DNA of 64,000 bases from Tetradesmus obliquus (GCA_030272155.1 CP126193.1:5704001-5768000), one strand, 5' to 3'. Shown: positions 12,501-23,162, counted from the stretch's first letter. Numbers and translations: made by a program. Notes: generated by a model not told the origin, from the sequence alone.

Positions 12501-13224
12501 GCATGATCTGTGCTAGGCTGCGGGGGTCCAGGTAGGCTATGCTGTATCTGTTGACGCTGCTGCCAAGCTTGGTGCGCACCTGTAAGCAACAACAGTGTGA
12601 GCATGTCTTGAGTCTGAACAGCTGCTGGAAGGGCAGGCGGAGCAGGCCAGCCACTCTTGAATTGCTGCTGCTTTCTTGTCTACAGCCAGGGTGTTCAGGA
12701 GCAGCAGCAGCAGTTCCACTCATCGAGCTGCCATCTCCTGATAACGTGTCAGGCCGCAATACTTTGCTGCTGCCTGTTTGTGGTTGCAAAACTGTTGCCG
12801 TTGCTGCTGCATCAGCCACGCATGGCACCCCACCTTTACACCCCGCAGCTGCTCATTGAGCCACTTGTAGACCTGGTGACCCAGGACATTCTGCTGCAGG
12901 TTGGATGCATACATTAGCTGCATGGCATGCTGCTGCTGCTGCTGCTCCTGCAGGTCAAATATGATAAGGTCTTGCAGCCTCTCCTGCTGCAAGTAGTGCA
13001 GCAGCAGCAAGTAGTGCAGCAGCAGCAAGTAGTGCAGCAGCAGGTCCTGCATGTGGTGCACCAGCGGCTTGTGCTTGGTGTCGTGGAAATTGCGACAGAG
13101 AGCAGAAGCCGCATCTCTGCTGCTGCTGATGCCTGCTGCAGCTACACTTGCGCGCCTGCTGCCTATTAGTGATGGTAGTGCACGCCATGCCTTGGTCAGC
13201 TCTGGCTTGTGCGGGCTGACGCGC

Positions 13225-13296
<72 letters not shown>

Positions 13297-13391
13297 CTGC
13301 TACTGCTGACTAAGCACACTGCTGCTGGGCCGAGGCAGTGCCGCCTGGCACCGGCTCCCACACCAGGACATGTATGCTGTAGTGACCACAT
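9568..13391 (-). pseudogene. PAZ domain-OAS-like nucleotidyltransferase fusion, copy 1 (premature TAA)
   Basis: Five exons: 13391-12834, 12579-12275, 11857-11336, 11052-10797 and 10587-9568. Summed coding length stays in frame (887 codons). Exon 1 starts with a low-complexity poly-Ser region, then opens a PAZ-like domain (KHKPLVHHM helix, LRGVKV). Exon 2 continues it (Y.IAYLDPRS, CFDY, LPC.GVL) and exon 3 ends it (YPVEMCWLEHGKIKK). This order matches Argonaute PAZ domains ending in LPxEVCxIxxGQRxxKKL. The nucleotidyltransferase follows: an N-terminal helix, GSFVKSTGLRR, then across the splice NGDLDVVL (OAS GSxxKGTxLxxxxDxDLVVFL; the metal-binding Asp pair), a third Asp in LQLDLQ, and an OAS1_C-like domain with NPVDPTYNCT. 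The PPPGY motif of that domain reads PPPG-stop (TAA, 10074-10072, codon 719), cutting off about 168 residues. A proposed antiviral or RNA-sensing role is inference. Confidence 0.7.
13228..13294. repeat. CTG microsatellite coding poly-Ser in PAZ-OAS copy 1
   Basis: About 22 CTG units, read as AGC (Ser) on the minus strand, near the N-terminus of the copy 1 protein. The same position in copy 3 carries the tract at 19421-19500. Confidence 0.9.
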
Positions 13392-13800
13392 CTTCACGTC
13401 AAACAATGCACAATCGTGTCCGCGACTGAACGGTCATGAGGGGCACCAGCTTCACCAGCTCTGCAGGACCCCGCCACAAGGGACTGCGAAAACAGCAGCT
13501 ATACGTTTCAAGTGACGGAAATACTAGTCAACGTGAGCATTTGCAACTGTCAGACGAGGGTGGTTGTCTTGAAGCCTTGGACCAACGTAGAAGAGCGACG
13601 ATCCAGCTGCATTGTTGTGTTGGTGACACACAAAGCTGTACGTACGACGCTGCACAGATCCAGTTGAGTCGTTGCAAACGTGTTACTGGCGACGTGCATC
13701 GCTCGCAGCGCCAGCATGCCCCTAGCAGCAGCCTAGGATGCAGGCCAAGGATATGTTGCACTTCAAATCAAGTTGCCAGTGCTGCAACAGTCGCAACAAG
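13392..13800 (-). other. 5' flank of PAZ-OAS copy 1
   Basis: Homologous in inverted orientation to the flank of copy 3 (19100-19337). The two share a block at 13572-13608 and another next to the start codon at 13392-13442. No other gene is seen. The 3' end of copy 2 begins immediately to the right. Confidence 0.55.
13572..13608 (-). promoter_or_regulatory. Shared upstream block of PAZ-OAS genes (copy 1)
   Basis: Near-identical to 19115-19154 on the other strand, apart from small indels. Both sit about 180-220 bp upstream of the aligned start codons of copies 1 and 3. Candidate promoter element. Confidence 0.5.
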
Positions 13801-14164
13801 TCATGCTGCAGGACGATACAACATCAATTCACAGAAACACAGCAAATCTGCTACTGGTTGAAAGCCTCTACAGCAGCACCTAAATGTGCAGCTGCTGTCC
13901 CTGCACAGCGCCTCCCAAGCAGTGCTGCCACCTGCACCGCTGCCAGCTGCCCCATCTTGCAGTGCCTCCTTCAGCTGCTTGTGCAGGGCCCCTGCTGCTG
14001 CTGCCAGCTCGTCCCACTGCCTGAAGGGCTGCCAGGCTGTGCAGTTGTATGTGGGATCAACAGGGTTGGTGATGGCGGGCGTGTACAGCGGTCCAGCACC
14101 CCACAGATGCCTGAAGAGCAGCGCCTGCTGCTTGGTGTAGTACAGCTCTAAGATGATGGGCTCA

Positions 14165-14166
<2 letters not shown>

Positions 14167-14262
<96 letters not shown>
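14167..14262. repeat. (CTG)32 coding poly-Gln in PAZ-OAS copy 2
   Basis: Thirty-two perfect CTG units, read CAG (Gln) on the minus strand, in the OAS1_C-like domain. Copies 1 and 3 have shorter interrupted tracts at the same place, so length is evolving fast. Confidence 0.95.
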
Positions 14263-14263
<1 letters not shown>

Positions 14264-14400
14264 GTCGTCCCTGGCGGCCCGCTGCACCTGAGGAGCTGTG
14301 ATGCCGCCTGCATTACATCCATGAACAGCTCAACGGGCCGTGACTGGTCATACACGCGGCCCCGCTGCGTCTGCTGCTCCAGCACATACAGCACAAACAC

Positions 14401-14463
14401 GGGCGCGGTTGCCGATGCCGATGACAAGGTATGGCTTACAAGAACACTATTATTATTATTATT
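14401..14463 (+). mobile_element. 63-bp insertion with 11-bp target-site duplication and (ATT)n tail
   Basis: Aligning copy 2 with copies 1 and 3 shows 63 extra bp inside the conserved YLWEVFVL codons. The insert is flanked by exact 11-bp copies AGCACAAACAC (14390-14400 and 14464-14474); only one copy exists in the paralogues. On the plus strand the insert ends in five or six ATT units directly before the second copy. A microsatellite tail plus a target-site duplication is what a severely 5'-truncated non-LTR retrotransposon or SINE leaves. The parent family cannot be named from 63 bp. Confidence 0.7.
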
Positions 14464-15245
14464 AGCACAAACACCTCCCACAGGTAGCCGGGAGGAGGCT
14501 TGGCGTCATCTGCTGCAGTGCCAGCAGCGCGCAGCGCCACCGGCAAGCCAAACTTTGACCAAGCTTTGACCGCACGATTGACGTCAGTGACAAGCCGGCC
14601 ATACCCCTTGAACCCACGCTGCTTGTAAAACTCGTCAACGCCTGTGACGGCAGCTGCCTGCAACTGTGATAGGTCAGTCACATGGCGCCTGCTGGATCGC
14701 ACACGTCGTGGGCGCTGCAGGACTGCTGCTGCTGTTGGCCTGCCAGTATAGACGATCTCTTCACTGCTGTCAGAATCTGAGTCCAGGTCTGAAGGCAGCT
14801 TGCAGCCACCCGTGCGCACAGCATGCTGCGGCCTGCCTGCCCTCTCTGACACGGCTGCTGCTGCTGGTGCTGCATTGAGCAGGCGTTGCAGCAGGCACTG
14901 GCGCTGCTGCTCCTCTGTGTCACCATGATACTTGGCCACCTGCAGGCAGCATGGCATCCCATGTGCATGAGTCATCAAGTGATCATCATACTGCACACTT
15001 GCACCGCTGGTTATTGTTGTTGCAGGTGGCTGGCAGCTGCTGTAGCTGACAGCGGTACGTACTTCCGCGTTGCTACGCAGCAAAGGCATAGCAGGCAGGT
15101 GACAAAATCAACCGCCAAGCTGTTAATGCGCACCTGAATGTCAAGCTGCAGCTGCAGCCGAGGGTGATACAGTCGCAGGAAGTGCTGGCTGTGGCAAGAC
15201 CTCAGTGCCCACCCAGCGTCAGCGCTGGCGACTGCATCACTGCTG

Positions 15246-15287
<42 letters not shown>

Positions 15288-15921
15288 GGCTTGCATAGCT
15301 GCTGCTCCACTGCTGCCAGCAGCTCCCTGCGGCAGCTGTCAAAGCTGGCACCCTCAAAGCACATCAGCTTCAGCACCACGTCCAGGTCGCCACTGCAGAG
15401 GCATGCAGCAGGCGTCACAACCTGAGTTTCCACAGTTTCACAGACTTACAAAGTAGTGTCATCAACACTGTTGCGGAGCTGTCGGTAAACTTCCCTGAAC
15501 ATCGGGCAGCACGAGGTCTGCAAGCACATGTTTAGAATGTTGGAGACCATGCAGTGTCAACTGCTGTGTTTAGCAGCTGCCCAGCAGTCAAACTTGGTCG
15601 AACCTGGTCAACCACAGTCAAAGTGAGCCATAAATCCACCACGCACGCACTCACTTGCGCCTCAGGTTAGTAGACTTGGAGAAGCTGCCAGTCTTGAACG
15701 CATTTGTCACCTGCCACCGCATGCCAGCGCCAGGTGTCACCAGCCGTATCTGCTCACAAGCACAGCACACAGCATCCAGGGTTTGCCGCATGACTGCTCC
15801 TTCCTGCTGTGTTGGGTACAGAGATCTGACCAACCTCCTGAAGCCTTCATTCAGCTGCATGGCAGCAAACCCGCCATAAGCTGCGTTGAGGCTAGGCGCT
15901 GCTGGCGAGGTTGCAGCTGCC

Positions 15922-15959
<38 letters not shown>

Positions 15960-16218
15960 ATCAACAGGCGTCTGCAGCAGCCCCGGCATGCTTATGTTTG
16001 TCAGGCCTGCTGCTGCAGCTGCGTCTCGAGGGCTGCAGTTGCTGCTGCTGGAGCTGCGCTGGCCAGTGCCGGGCTGCGGGGCTGCTGCCTGGCTGCATGT
16101 GCCTGCAAACGATGCTCCTGCTCCTGCTGCTGCCTCTGATGCCGTCGCAGCACCTGCGTTGAAGCCACCACCCACCACCGGCAGCTCTGCAGCTGCTGGT
16201 GCCACACTGCAGCAGCAA

Positions 16219-16221
<3 letters not shown>

Positions 16222-16296
<75 letters not shown>
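16222..16296. repeat. (CTG)25 coding poly-Ser in the copy 2 linker
   Basis: Twenty-five perfect CTG units inside the large exon 3 of PAZ-OAS copy 2, read as AGC (Ser) on the minus strand. Confidence 0.9.
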
Positions 16297-16297
<1 letters not shown>

Positions 16298-16823
16298 GCT
16301 CGCCCAGCTCACCAGCAGTGTGCAGCACACCCGGTTGCTCAAACTGCAGAACTGTAGTGCCTGCAAGCTCAAGCCCTTCTGCAGCCGCTGCCAGCGCCGC
16401 TGCTGCAGCGCTTTGAGCATTCACACCAACGCCGCGCGCCTGCAAGCCCGCCAAACTCTGCACAGCAGCAGCTGCTGCTGTCCCAGACCACCCATTGGCA
16501 TCTACCACACAGCATGCGGCAGATGCTCCTGGGTCTGATGTGCCTGCCGGCGCCACAGCTGCTGCCGCAGCTGCTGCAGCAGTCACAGCTGCTGCTGCCA
16601 CATCTTCAGCCCAGCCAGCTTCTAGCATTGTATTGAATGCTGCTAATGCCGCAAACCACAGGGGTGGAGCTGCCCCTGCAATGTCTAGCGCTGGTTGCTG
16701 CTGGTGCTGCGCCTGTTTCCTGTGATGTTGCTGACCACAGCTTGTGCAGAGCTGTGACTGGGATGATGTGACACTGGTTGATACTGCTGCAGCAGAGCGT
16801 GTTGCTGCGGGTGCACTGCAGCG

Positions 16824-16872
<49 letters not shown>

Positions 16873-17410
16873 CCAGTGTGCTGCAGCAGTATGTTGACGG
16901 CTGGAAGGGTCGCAGCAGCAGTGGCAGCAGCAGCATGTGGGCATGTGTCGCTACAATCTTTGCCAGCTGCTATTGTTTGCGTGTGCATGACTGGTGCTGT
17001 GAGGCTGACAGCTGCTGCTGGCTGGAGCCCAACTGGAAGTACAGCAGCAGCTGCTGCTGCTGTTGGCATGTGCAGAGACAGCTGTGAAAATGTTGCTGCA
17101 GCCTCAGCAGCTGCTGCTGGCAATGCTGCCGCAGCTGATGGTGGTTGTGTGGCTGCCAATAACGCTGCTGGCGCAGGTGCAATCAGCGCCGCTGCTGCTG
17201 CTGCTGCTGTGGCCGTTCCTCCTGTTACAGCTCGTCCTGTCGGAGCTGTCATGCGCGCGAGTGTCGCTGCTGCTGCTGTGGCAACTGGCGCTGCTGTAAC
17301 TGCTGTCACTTCCTGCTCTCCAGCAGGAGCTTCAACAGCCGCCGCTCTTCTTGCTGCTGCTGCTCCTGCTGCTGCTGCTCTTTCTTGCTCTGCTGCTGTT
17401 TGGGGCTCAC

Positions 17411-17444
<34 letters not shown>

Positions 17445-17559
17445 TATTACGTCTTCGATGCAGGCTGGCACTTTGGCTAAGCCACCACGGCACTTCTTGG
17501 CCTTGCCATCTACCAGCCTGCAGCAGCAGCAGAAGCGTGGCATGCTGACATAGCTCATT

Positions 17560-17650
17560 GTTGATAAGTGTTCCAGCATGCCTGCGCGATTGCAGCATTG
17601 TTGATAAGTGTTCCAGCATGCCTGCGCGAATGCTGTTCTGCAGCATTGGT
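17560..17650. repeat. Tandem direct repeat in intron 2 of PAZ-OAS copy 2
   Basis: Two copies of a roughly 38-44 bp unit (beginning GTTGATAAGTGTTCCAGC) lie side by side in the intron before exon 3. Confidence 0.8.
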
Positions 17651-18881
17651 GAGCAGAACTGCAGCCTAGGCGGTGCATGGCTTCTCTGCTGCAGCGTAAG
17701 CCTGCAGCTGTATAAGCTCGCCTACAGCGGAAGCAAGAAGCCACTGAGAAAATCAGTCTGCTTAGATGTGGCTCGCATGTCAAAGCAGAGGCATACCCAT
17801 CTTCCTTCCTCTTCTCTTATCTCTTTCTCTTATCCCTCTGTCTCCAATCTCGTTACGCAAGGACGTGTCACACAGTTGATCTTTTCTGTTGTCGGTGGTG
17901 CCTGCTGCACATGTAACGTCACCAGCAATGCCACAAACCAACTCACTTGCAGGCCTCAACAGGGTAGCTGAGGTAGAGCCGCCGGGCATCATCGCTGCTG
18001 CCACCCGCTGCTGCTGCTGCCACTGCTGCTGCTGCAGCAGCAGCAGCATCAACACGCGGGCGCAGCACGCCAATGCATGGCAGCCGCGGCTGGCCCGCTG
18101 CATTGAGAGTCAGCTGCCGCTCGCTGCCAGTGTACTTCCGCTTGTTGTATTTGAAGCAGCTGATGGCCTGGAGGCCACCTGTTGCGTCTGGCAGCAGCAT
18201 GATGTCTGCTGGGCTGCGCGGGTCAAGGTAAGCTATGCTCCAAGTGTGGCAGCTGCTGCCAAGCTCGGTGCGCACCTGCAGACACACCAGCCCCAGCAGC
18301 ATGTTGACTTGCACAGCATGCTGTCTCTACAGTGCCAGATGTACGCATACTGCTAATTGATCTCTACTCCAGGCAGGTTGCAAGCAGGCCGATGCTACAG
18401 CATGCGTTTTATCCTCTATGGCAGCTTGGCCAGCAGCTGCCTGTGATGTGAGACGCAGACAGTGCAACTGCTGCAGACAGCAGCACGCATTTGAGAATAC
18501 AGCCATGCATGCTTTGCAAGCTGGAAAGATTGTGCAAGCTCAGCATGGCGTTTGCCTTATTGCAAGGCACACAAGACATATGCAGATTGTCGCACTCGCA
18601 CGCATGTGCTGGTTAATGCAGGTGGAGCGCATGGTGTCGTACGTATTTGTGCCTGCATGCTGTTGTGGCCTCACCAACAGGCCTGCCAGCTGGCTGTGCA
18701 GCCACCTGTACACGTGTGGGTACTGCAGCAGGCTGGATGCATGCAGCAGCTCAGTCAGCTGCTGCTGCTGCTGTTCTGGGTCTGGGCAAAGGGCTTCAGG
18801 ATCGTGTTGCTGCAGGTAAGCTAGCAGGAGCTCACACATGTACTGCACCAGCGGTTTGTGCTTGCTGGTTCCTGAGTTCAT

Positions 18882-19337
18882 GGCTGACGTGTTTTCTTGG
18901 CCGGCAACGGGGCTTAGAGTGTGGTTGCTGTCACCATGGCTGCTGCTGGAGTTGCTGCATAGACATGCACACTAGGCTGCTGCTGGTGCCTGCTGCTGGC
19001 GCTGCTGCTGGTGCTGTGGATTGTCACGTTCCCCTGGCCAACGTTTTGTAATCAGTTATAATTGCAAGTTAGCAGCACGTTATGCCCTGCTACTATGGAG
19101 CATTGCACAGAAGAAGCTGGATCGCCGCTCTTCTACGGCGTTGGTCCAAGGCTTGAAGGCGACTGCCATCGCCGGCCAGCCGTACATGCCCTCCTGAACT
19201 GATTATCGCATGACAATAAATGCATAGCGTTTGAAGTCGTGCATCCTTGTGCGTAGTCGTGCAGTGCTAGTCCCAAGCTGGTTCCACTCATGAACGTTTA
19301 CTTGCGGACACGACCTGCAAGTTTGACGTGACCGTCG
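18882..19337. other. Divergent intergenic region between PAZ-OAS copies 2 and 3
   Basis: The two genes point away from each other. The part near copy 3 carries the shared family promoter blocks (19115-19154 and 19287-19337). I found no second set pointing toward copy 2, so copy 2 either shares this promoter or has lost its 5' end. Confidence 0.5.
19115..19154 (+). promoter_or_regulatory. Shared upstream block of PAZ-OAS genes (copy 3)
   Basis: Matches 13572-13608 in reverse orientation. It lies about 185-220 bp before the copy 3 start codon. A second shared stretch, 19287-19337, runs up to the ATG and matches 13392-13442. Confidence 0.5.
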
Positions 19338-19420
19338 ATGTTGCCCTCGATATATACATACTCTGCTGCGGGATCATGTGCCAGGCTGTGCAACCTCGGC
19401 CCAGCAGCAGTGTGCTCAGT

Positions 19421-19501
<81 letters not shown>

Positions 19502-20083
19502 GAGCAGCAGACCCTATATGCCACAGCTGATCACAACACAGCGTGCAGCATCATTAATCAGCAGCAAGCGCACAAGCGTAGTTGCAGCAGGCATCGTGAG
19601 CAGTAAAGATGCTGTTTTTGCTCGTTTTTGTCAAGGCAGCAGCAAACACAAGCCTCTGGTACAGCACATGCAGGAGCTGGTGAAGCAGTACCTGCAGGAA
19701 AAAGGGTTGCTTGATGCCATCAGTGAGGCCGAACAAGAGCAGCATATCATGCAGCTACTACATGCGTCCATCCTGCAACAGAAACAGAACGAGGATCTAT
19801 ACTTCTGGCTCTACCAGCAGTTGCAGGGCCTCAAGGTGGGTGCGCAATGCAATGCCGTTCACCCTGGGCGATGGCACTACCCCTGCAGCTGGCATCATCA
19901 TCACCAAACCCATCAAGCTATAGGAATAACGGCATCGGTGCCGTGCGCCACTGGAGCGGCAAAACAGACCCACAGCAGCTGGCATTTAACAACCTGTGAA
20001 GCAGAGCACCAGGGCCCTGATGCAGCGATGGCAGCACGCTGTGTTGTTGCTGCTGCTGGTGCTGGTGCTGGTGCTGGTGCTGG

Positions 20084-20118
<35 letters not shown>

Positions 20119-23100
20119 TGGTGAACCCCCTGGCAGCGAACTCTGGGAGGCGCGATCGGCCTCCATCCCTTTGATCTGCACGTAGCTTCCCAATACTGCA
20201 ACCGTTTCTTGCTGCCACGTTGCTGCTGGCAGGTGCGCACTGTGCTTGGCAGCAGCGTCCACAACTACAGCATAGCGTTCCTGGACCCCCGCAGCCCAGC
20301 GTTCATCATGGCAGACCCACTAGACAACACGGGCAAGACCAGCTGCTTTGACTACAACAAGCTGAATTACCCTGGCAGCACAGATGATCTGCTCCTTGAT
20401 GCAGCAGGACAGCCGCTGCTGCCGTGCATTGGTGTGCTGCGCCCGGGTGCAGCAGCAGCAGCAGCGGCAGCAGCAGCGGCCGGCAACAGCGGCAGTCTGG
20501 AGGGCTGCTACCTCAGCTACCCTGTGGAGGTGTGCTGGTGAGGGGCCTGGGGTTCAGCAGATTGTGAGGGTCTTGGGGTTGAGCAGATTGTCAGGGTCTT
20601 GGAGTTCAGCCGCTGGTGAGAGCGGGAGGGTGCAGCGGCTGCCAAACCGTGTAATGGATAACACGTACCATCCGGTGTTGTGAACCCTGCTGCACAGGAC
20701 CTGTTAAGATTACACAGGTCATACGGCACAGAATGAGTTGTGCATGTCTGCGCATGCAGCAAAATGCATGCTGGGACCTGGGCAAGGGCAGCGACGCAGT
20801 GCGGACCTGTACGCCAGTCACCTTGTTGACATGTGTGCATAGGTCCTGGCGTGCCCTGCGCTCGCGGCAGATGCACAATCTAGCTTATTCCAAGGCATAT
20901 ACAGTCTAGGCATGTCAACTGCTGCTGCTGCTGCAGGCTGAAGCGTGGCAGGGTCAAAAAGGGCGATCCTGGCTGGCCACTGCTTAATCTGGCTGCAGCA
21001 GCACCCCCCGCAGTGCAGCAGGTGCCCTCATGGATTCGAGACGTGCTTGCCGGCAGCAGCAGCTGCTGCAGCACTGACAGGGCAAGCAATGAGGGCTCAC
21101 AGGGCAATGCAGTGGCGGCGCCAGCTCTGCAGCTTCCACAAACAGACGCAGATGAGGAGATGACGATGCTACCAGAGCCTGCAGCAACAGCAACAGCAGC
21201 AGCAGCAGCAGCTGACCGCGCAGGTGCAGCGCAGCGAGCAGCTGCCATCCAGATGCATGAGGGCTTCAGAGTGTTCATCAGCACTCTGCTGCCAACACAG
21301 GAGGAAAAGGATGGCATGGGTGCGCTCTAGATGCTGTGAGCCGTGCCTGTGAGCAGATACGGCTGGAGACGCCTGACGCTGGCTTGCGCTGGAACGTTGC
21401 GAATGTGATCAGAGCTGGTTCTTTTGACAAGGCAACACGCCTGAGGGGAAAGTGAGTGCACGGCTGGTGGTGGTAGACACTTGGTTGTCTTCAAGCAGCT
21501 GACAGTGATGGTAGCTTTGGATGTGGTTTGACCATGTTTTAACATCCGACTCACACACAATTGTTGACGTAAGCATTCAATGTATCGAGTGTGACGCCAA
21601 AAGATGTTACAAGGCAGCGTATGTGAATGTACTCCACCCTGCAACTTGGCTGCGCACACCTTACTCAGGCGGGCGCTTCAACTCATCATGTCCCCAAATG
21701 CTGTTCTATTGCCATACTTACGCTGGCTGAGTCATTGCATTGTGCGGCACCGGCCTGCAGTGGTGACCTGGACGTGCTGCTGAAGCTGATGTGCAGCGGG
21801 GCCGCCAGCTTTGACTGCTGCCGCGGGGAGGTGCTGGAGGCAGTGCGGCAGCAGCTATGCAGGCCTGCTGCTGCTGCTGCTTGTGGTGGTGGTGGTGCAG
21901 CTGACAGCGCTGGAGCAGGCTGGCAGCTGCAGGAATGCTATGCAGACAACTATCTGCGGCTGCACCACCCGCAGCTACAGCTGCAGTTGGACGTCCAGGT
22001 GCGCCTGCAGCCAACTGCTGAGGGGTTTGTCACCGCATGCGCAATGTTCACACCCAACACAGCTAGGGTGTCAGCTTGTCAAGGACAGCAGAACTTCACA
22101 CAAGCGCTAGCAGCAGCACCACAGGGTTGACAACCAGCGACAGACTTGTGCGACTGTCATCAAGGACAAAAGCTATCTTGCTAGCAGCTAGCAGTATCAA
22201 ACTCAATGACATGCTGCCTGCAGGTTGCCAAGTATCATGGTGACACAGAGGAGCAGCAGCGCCAGTGCGTTCTGCAGCAGCTGCTAGATGCAGCAGCAGC
22301 AGCGGTCCTGCCAGGTCCAGATTTCTTTGAGGCCAGCGGGCGCCGTGTCATGGACCTGTCAGAGTCCCAATCTGCGGTCATCAAAGGCGTGAACGTGCGG
22401 TACAGGCAGCGCGGCTATGAAGGCTATGGCCGGCTTGTCACTGACGTCATTCGTGCGGTCAAAGCCTGGTCAAAGTTTGGCCTGCCGGTGGCGCTGCGGC
22501 GGGAGCAGCAGCGGCAGGAGCAGCAGCAGCATGATGGCAAGGATACTACACCTCTGGACCAGGAGCCGCAAACGGCGCAGCAGCAGCTGCGCGCTGCAGG
22601 TGCTGCCGCAGACACTGTAAAGCTTCCCCCAAACTACCTGTGGGAGGTGTTTGTGCTGTATGTGCTGGAGCAGCAGACGCAGCGGGGCTGTAGGTATGAC
22701 CAGTCCCGGCCTCTTGAGCTGTTCATGGATGTGATGCAAGCGGCACCACAGCTCCTCAGGTGCAGCGGGCCGCCAGGGACGACCCAGCAGGCGGCTGATC
22801 CTCAGCAGCAGCAGCAGCAGCAGCAGCAGGAGCAGCAGCAGCAGGAGCAGCAGGAGCCCATCATCTTAGAGCTGTACTACACCAAGCAGCAGGCACTGCT
22901 CTTCAGGCATCTGTGGGGTGAAGGGCCGCTGTACCGGCCCTTCATCATCAACCCTGTGGACCCCACCTACAACTGCACCAGGTTTCAGCTCTTCAGGCAG
23001 TGGGACGAGCTGGCAGCAGCAGCAGGGGCCCTGCACAAGCAGCTGAAGGAGGCACTGCAGGGCAGGGACAGGGCAGGGGCAGCTGGCAGCACTGCATGGG

Positions 23101-23162
23101 AGGTGCTGTGCGGGGACAGCAGCTGCACACTGGGTGCTGCTGTGGAGGCATTCAGGCAGTAG
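19338..23162 (+). CDS. PAZ domain-OAS-like nucleotidyltransferase fusion, copy 3 (one 1-nt frameshift)
   Basis: Five exons: 19338-19835, 20233-20537, 20937-21451, 21761-21998 and 22224-23162 (about 832 codons). The ATG aligns with that of copy 1. The PAZ-like domain spans roughly residues 100-280: KHKPLVQHM helix, LQGLKV, YSIAFLDPRSPA, CFDYNKLNYPG, LPC.GVL, an Ala-rich insert, then YPVEVCWLKRGRVKK. The nucleotidyltransferase core has EGFRVFIST, GSFDKATRLRG, NGDLDVLL (DxD metal site) and a third Asp in LQLDVQ. The C-terminal part has YGRLVTDV, KLPPNYLWEVFVLYVLEQ and NPVDPTYNCT with a WDELA helix, as in OAS1_C. Coding length is one base short of 3n before exon 5, and the reading frame breaks between EEKDGM and DAVSRACEQ near 21318-21330. 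This is a 1-nt deletion relative to both paralogues, or a sequencing error. Likely reaction by family: 2'-5' or cyclic oligonucleotide synthesis from NTPs; unproven. Confidence 0.72.
19421..19500. repeat. (CAG)26 coding poly-Ser in PAZ-OAS copy 3
   Basis: About 26 CAG units read in the AGC (Ser) frame close to the N-terminus. Confidence 0.9.
20543..20610. repeat. Short tandem repeat at the start of intron 2, PAZ-OAS copy 3
   Basis: A 27-28 bp unit containing TTGGGGTTGAGCAGATTG is repeated about 2.5 times just after the exon 2 donor. Copy 1 has a single unit at the same place. Confidence 0.7.

Larger units (their letters stand above)
13801..18881 (-). pseudogene. PAZ domain-OAS-like nucleotidyltransferase fusion, copy 2 (insertion and frameshift)
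   Basis: Exons: 18881(?)-18675, 18275-17947, 17517-15655, 15392-15134 and 14939 to about 13851. The first in-frame Met of exon 1 is at 18881; the poly-Ser N-terminus of the paralogues is not recognisable. PAZ-like landmarks are KHKPLVQYM, WSIAYLDPRSPADIM, CFKYNK, LPC.GVL and YPVEACKLVDGKAKK. Exon 3 (621 codons) inserts a very long Ala/Ser-rich linker between PAZ and catalytic domain, absent from copies 1 and 3. Catalytic landmarks GSFSKSTNLRR and, after the splice, NGDLDVVL remain. Exon 5 breaks twice: a 74-bp net insertion inside the YLWEVFVL motif (63 bp plus an 11-bp duplication, 14401-14474) brings a frameshift and a TAA, and one extra base near 13887 shifts the last residues so the frame runs to a TGA at 13801 instead of the consensus TAG at 13851. 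Removing 75 nt restores 3n length, which supports the model. Confidence 0.65.

Noticed and set aside
16744..17553. Plus-strand Ala-rich frame of 269 codons
   Set aside because: Antisense shadow of the CTG-rich exon of copy 2; CTG/CAG tracts are open in most frames.
15651..17783. Long minus-strand open frame of 710 codons as an independent gene
   Set aside because: Its 3' part is exon 3 of PAZ-OAS copy 2, and a good acceptor at 17517 continues the PAZ end in phase. Sequence upstream of that acceptor is intron with a tandem repeat.
9568..23162. Bacterial CBASS-type CD-NTase contamination or recent bacterial transfer
   Set aside because: Genes have phased spliceosomal introns, host-like CTG tracts and OAS1_C-like C-terminal domains, and no CBASS effector or accessory genes lie nearby.
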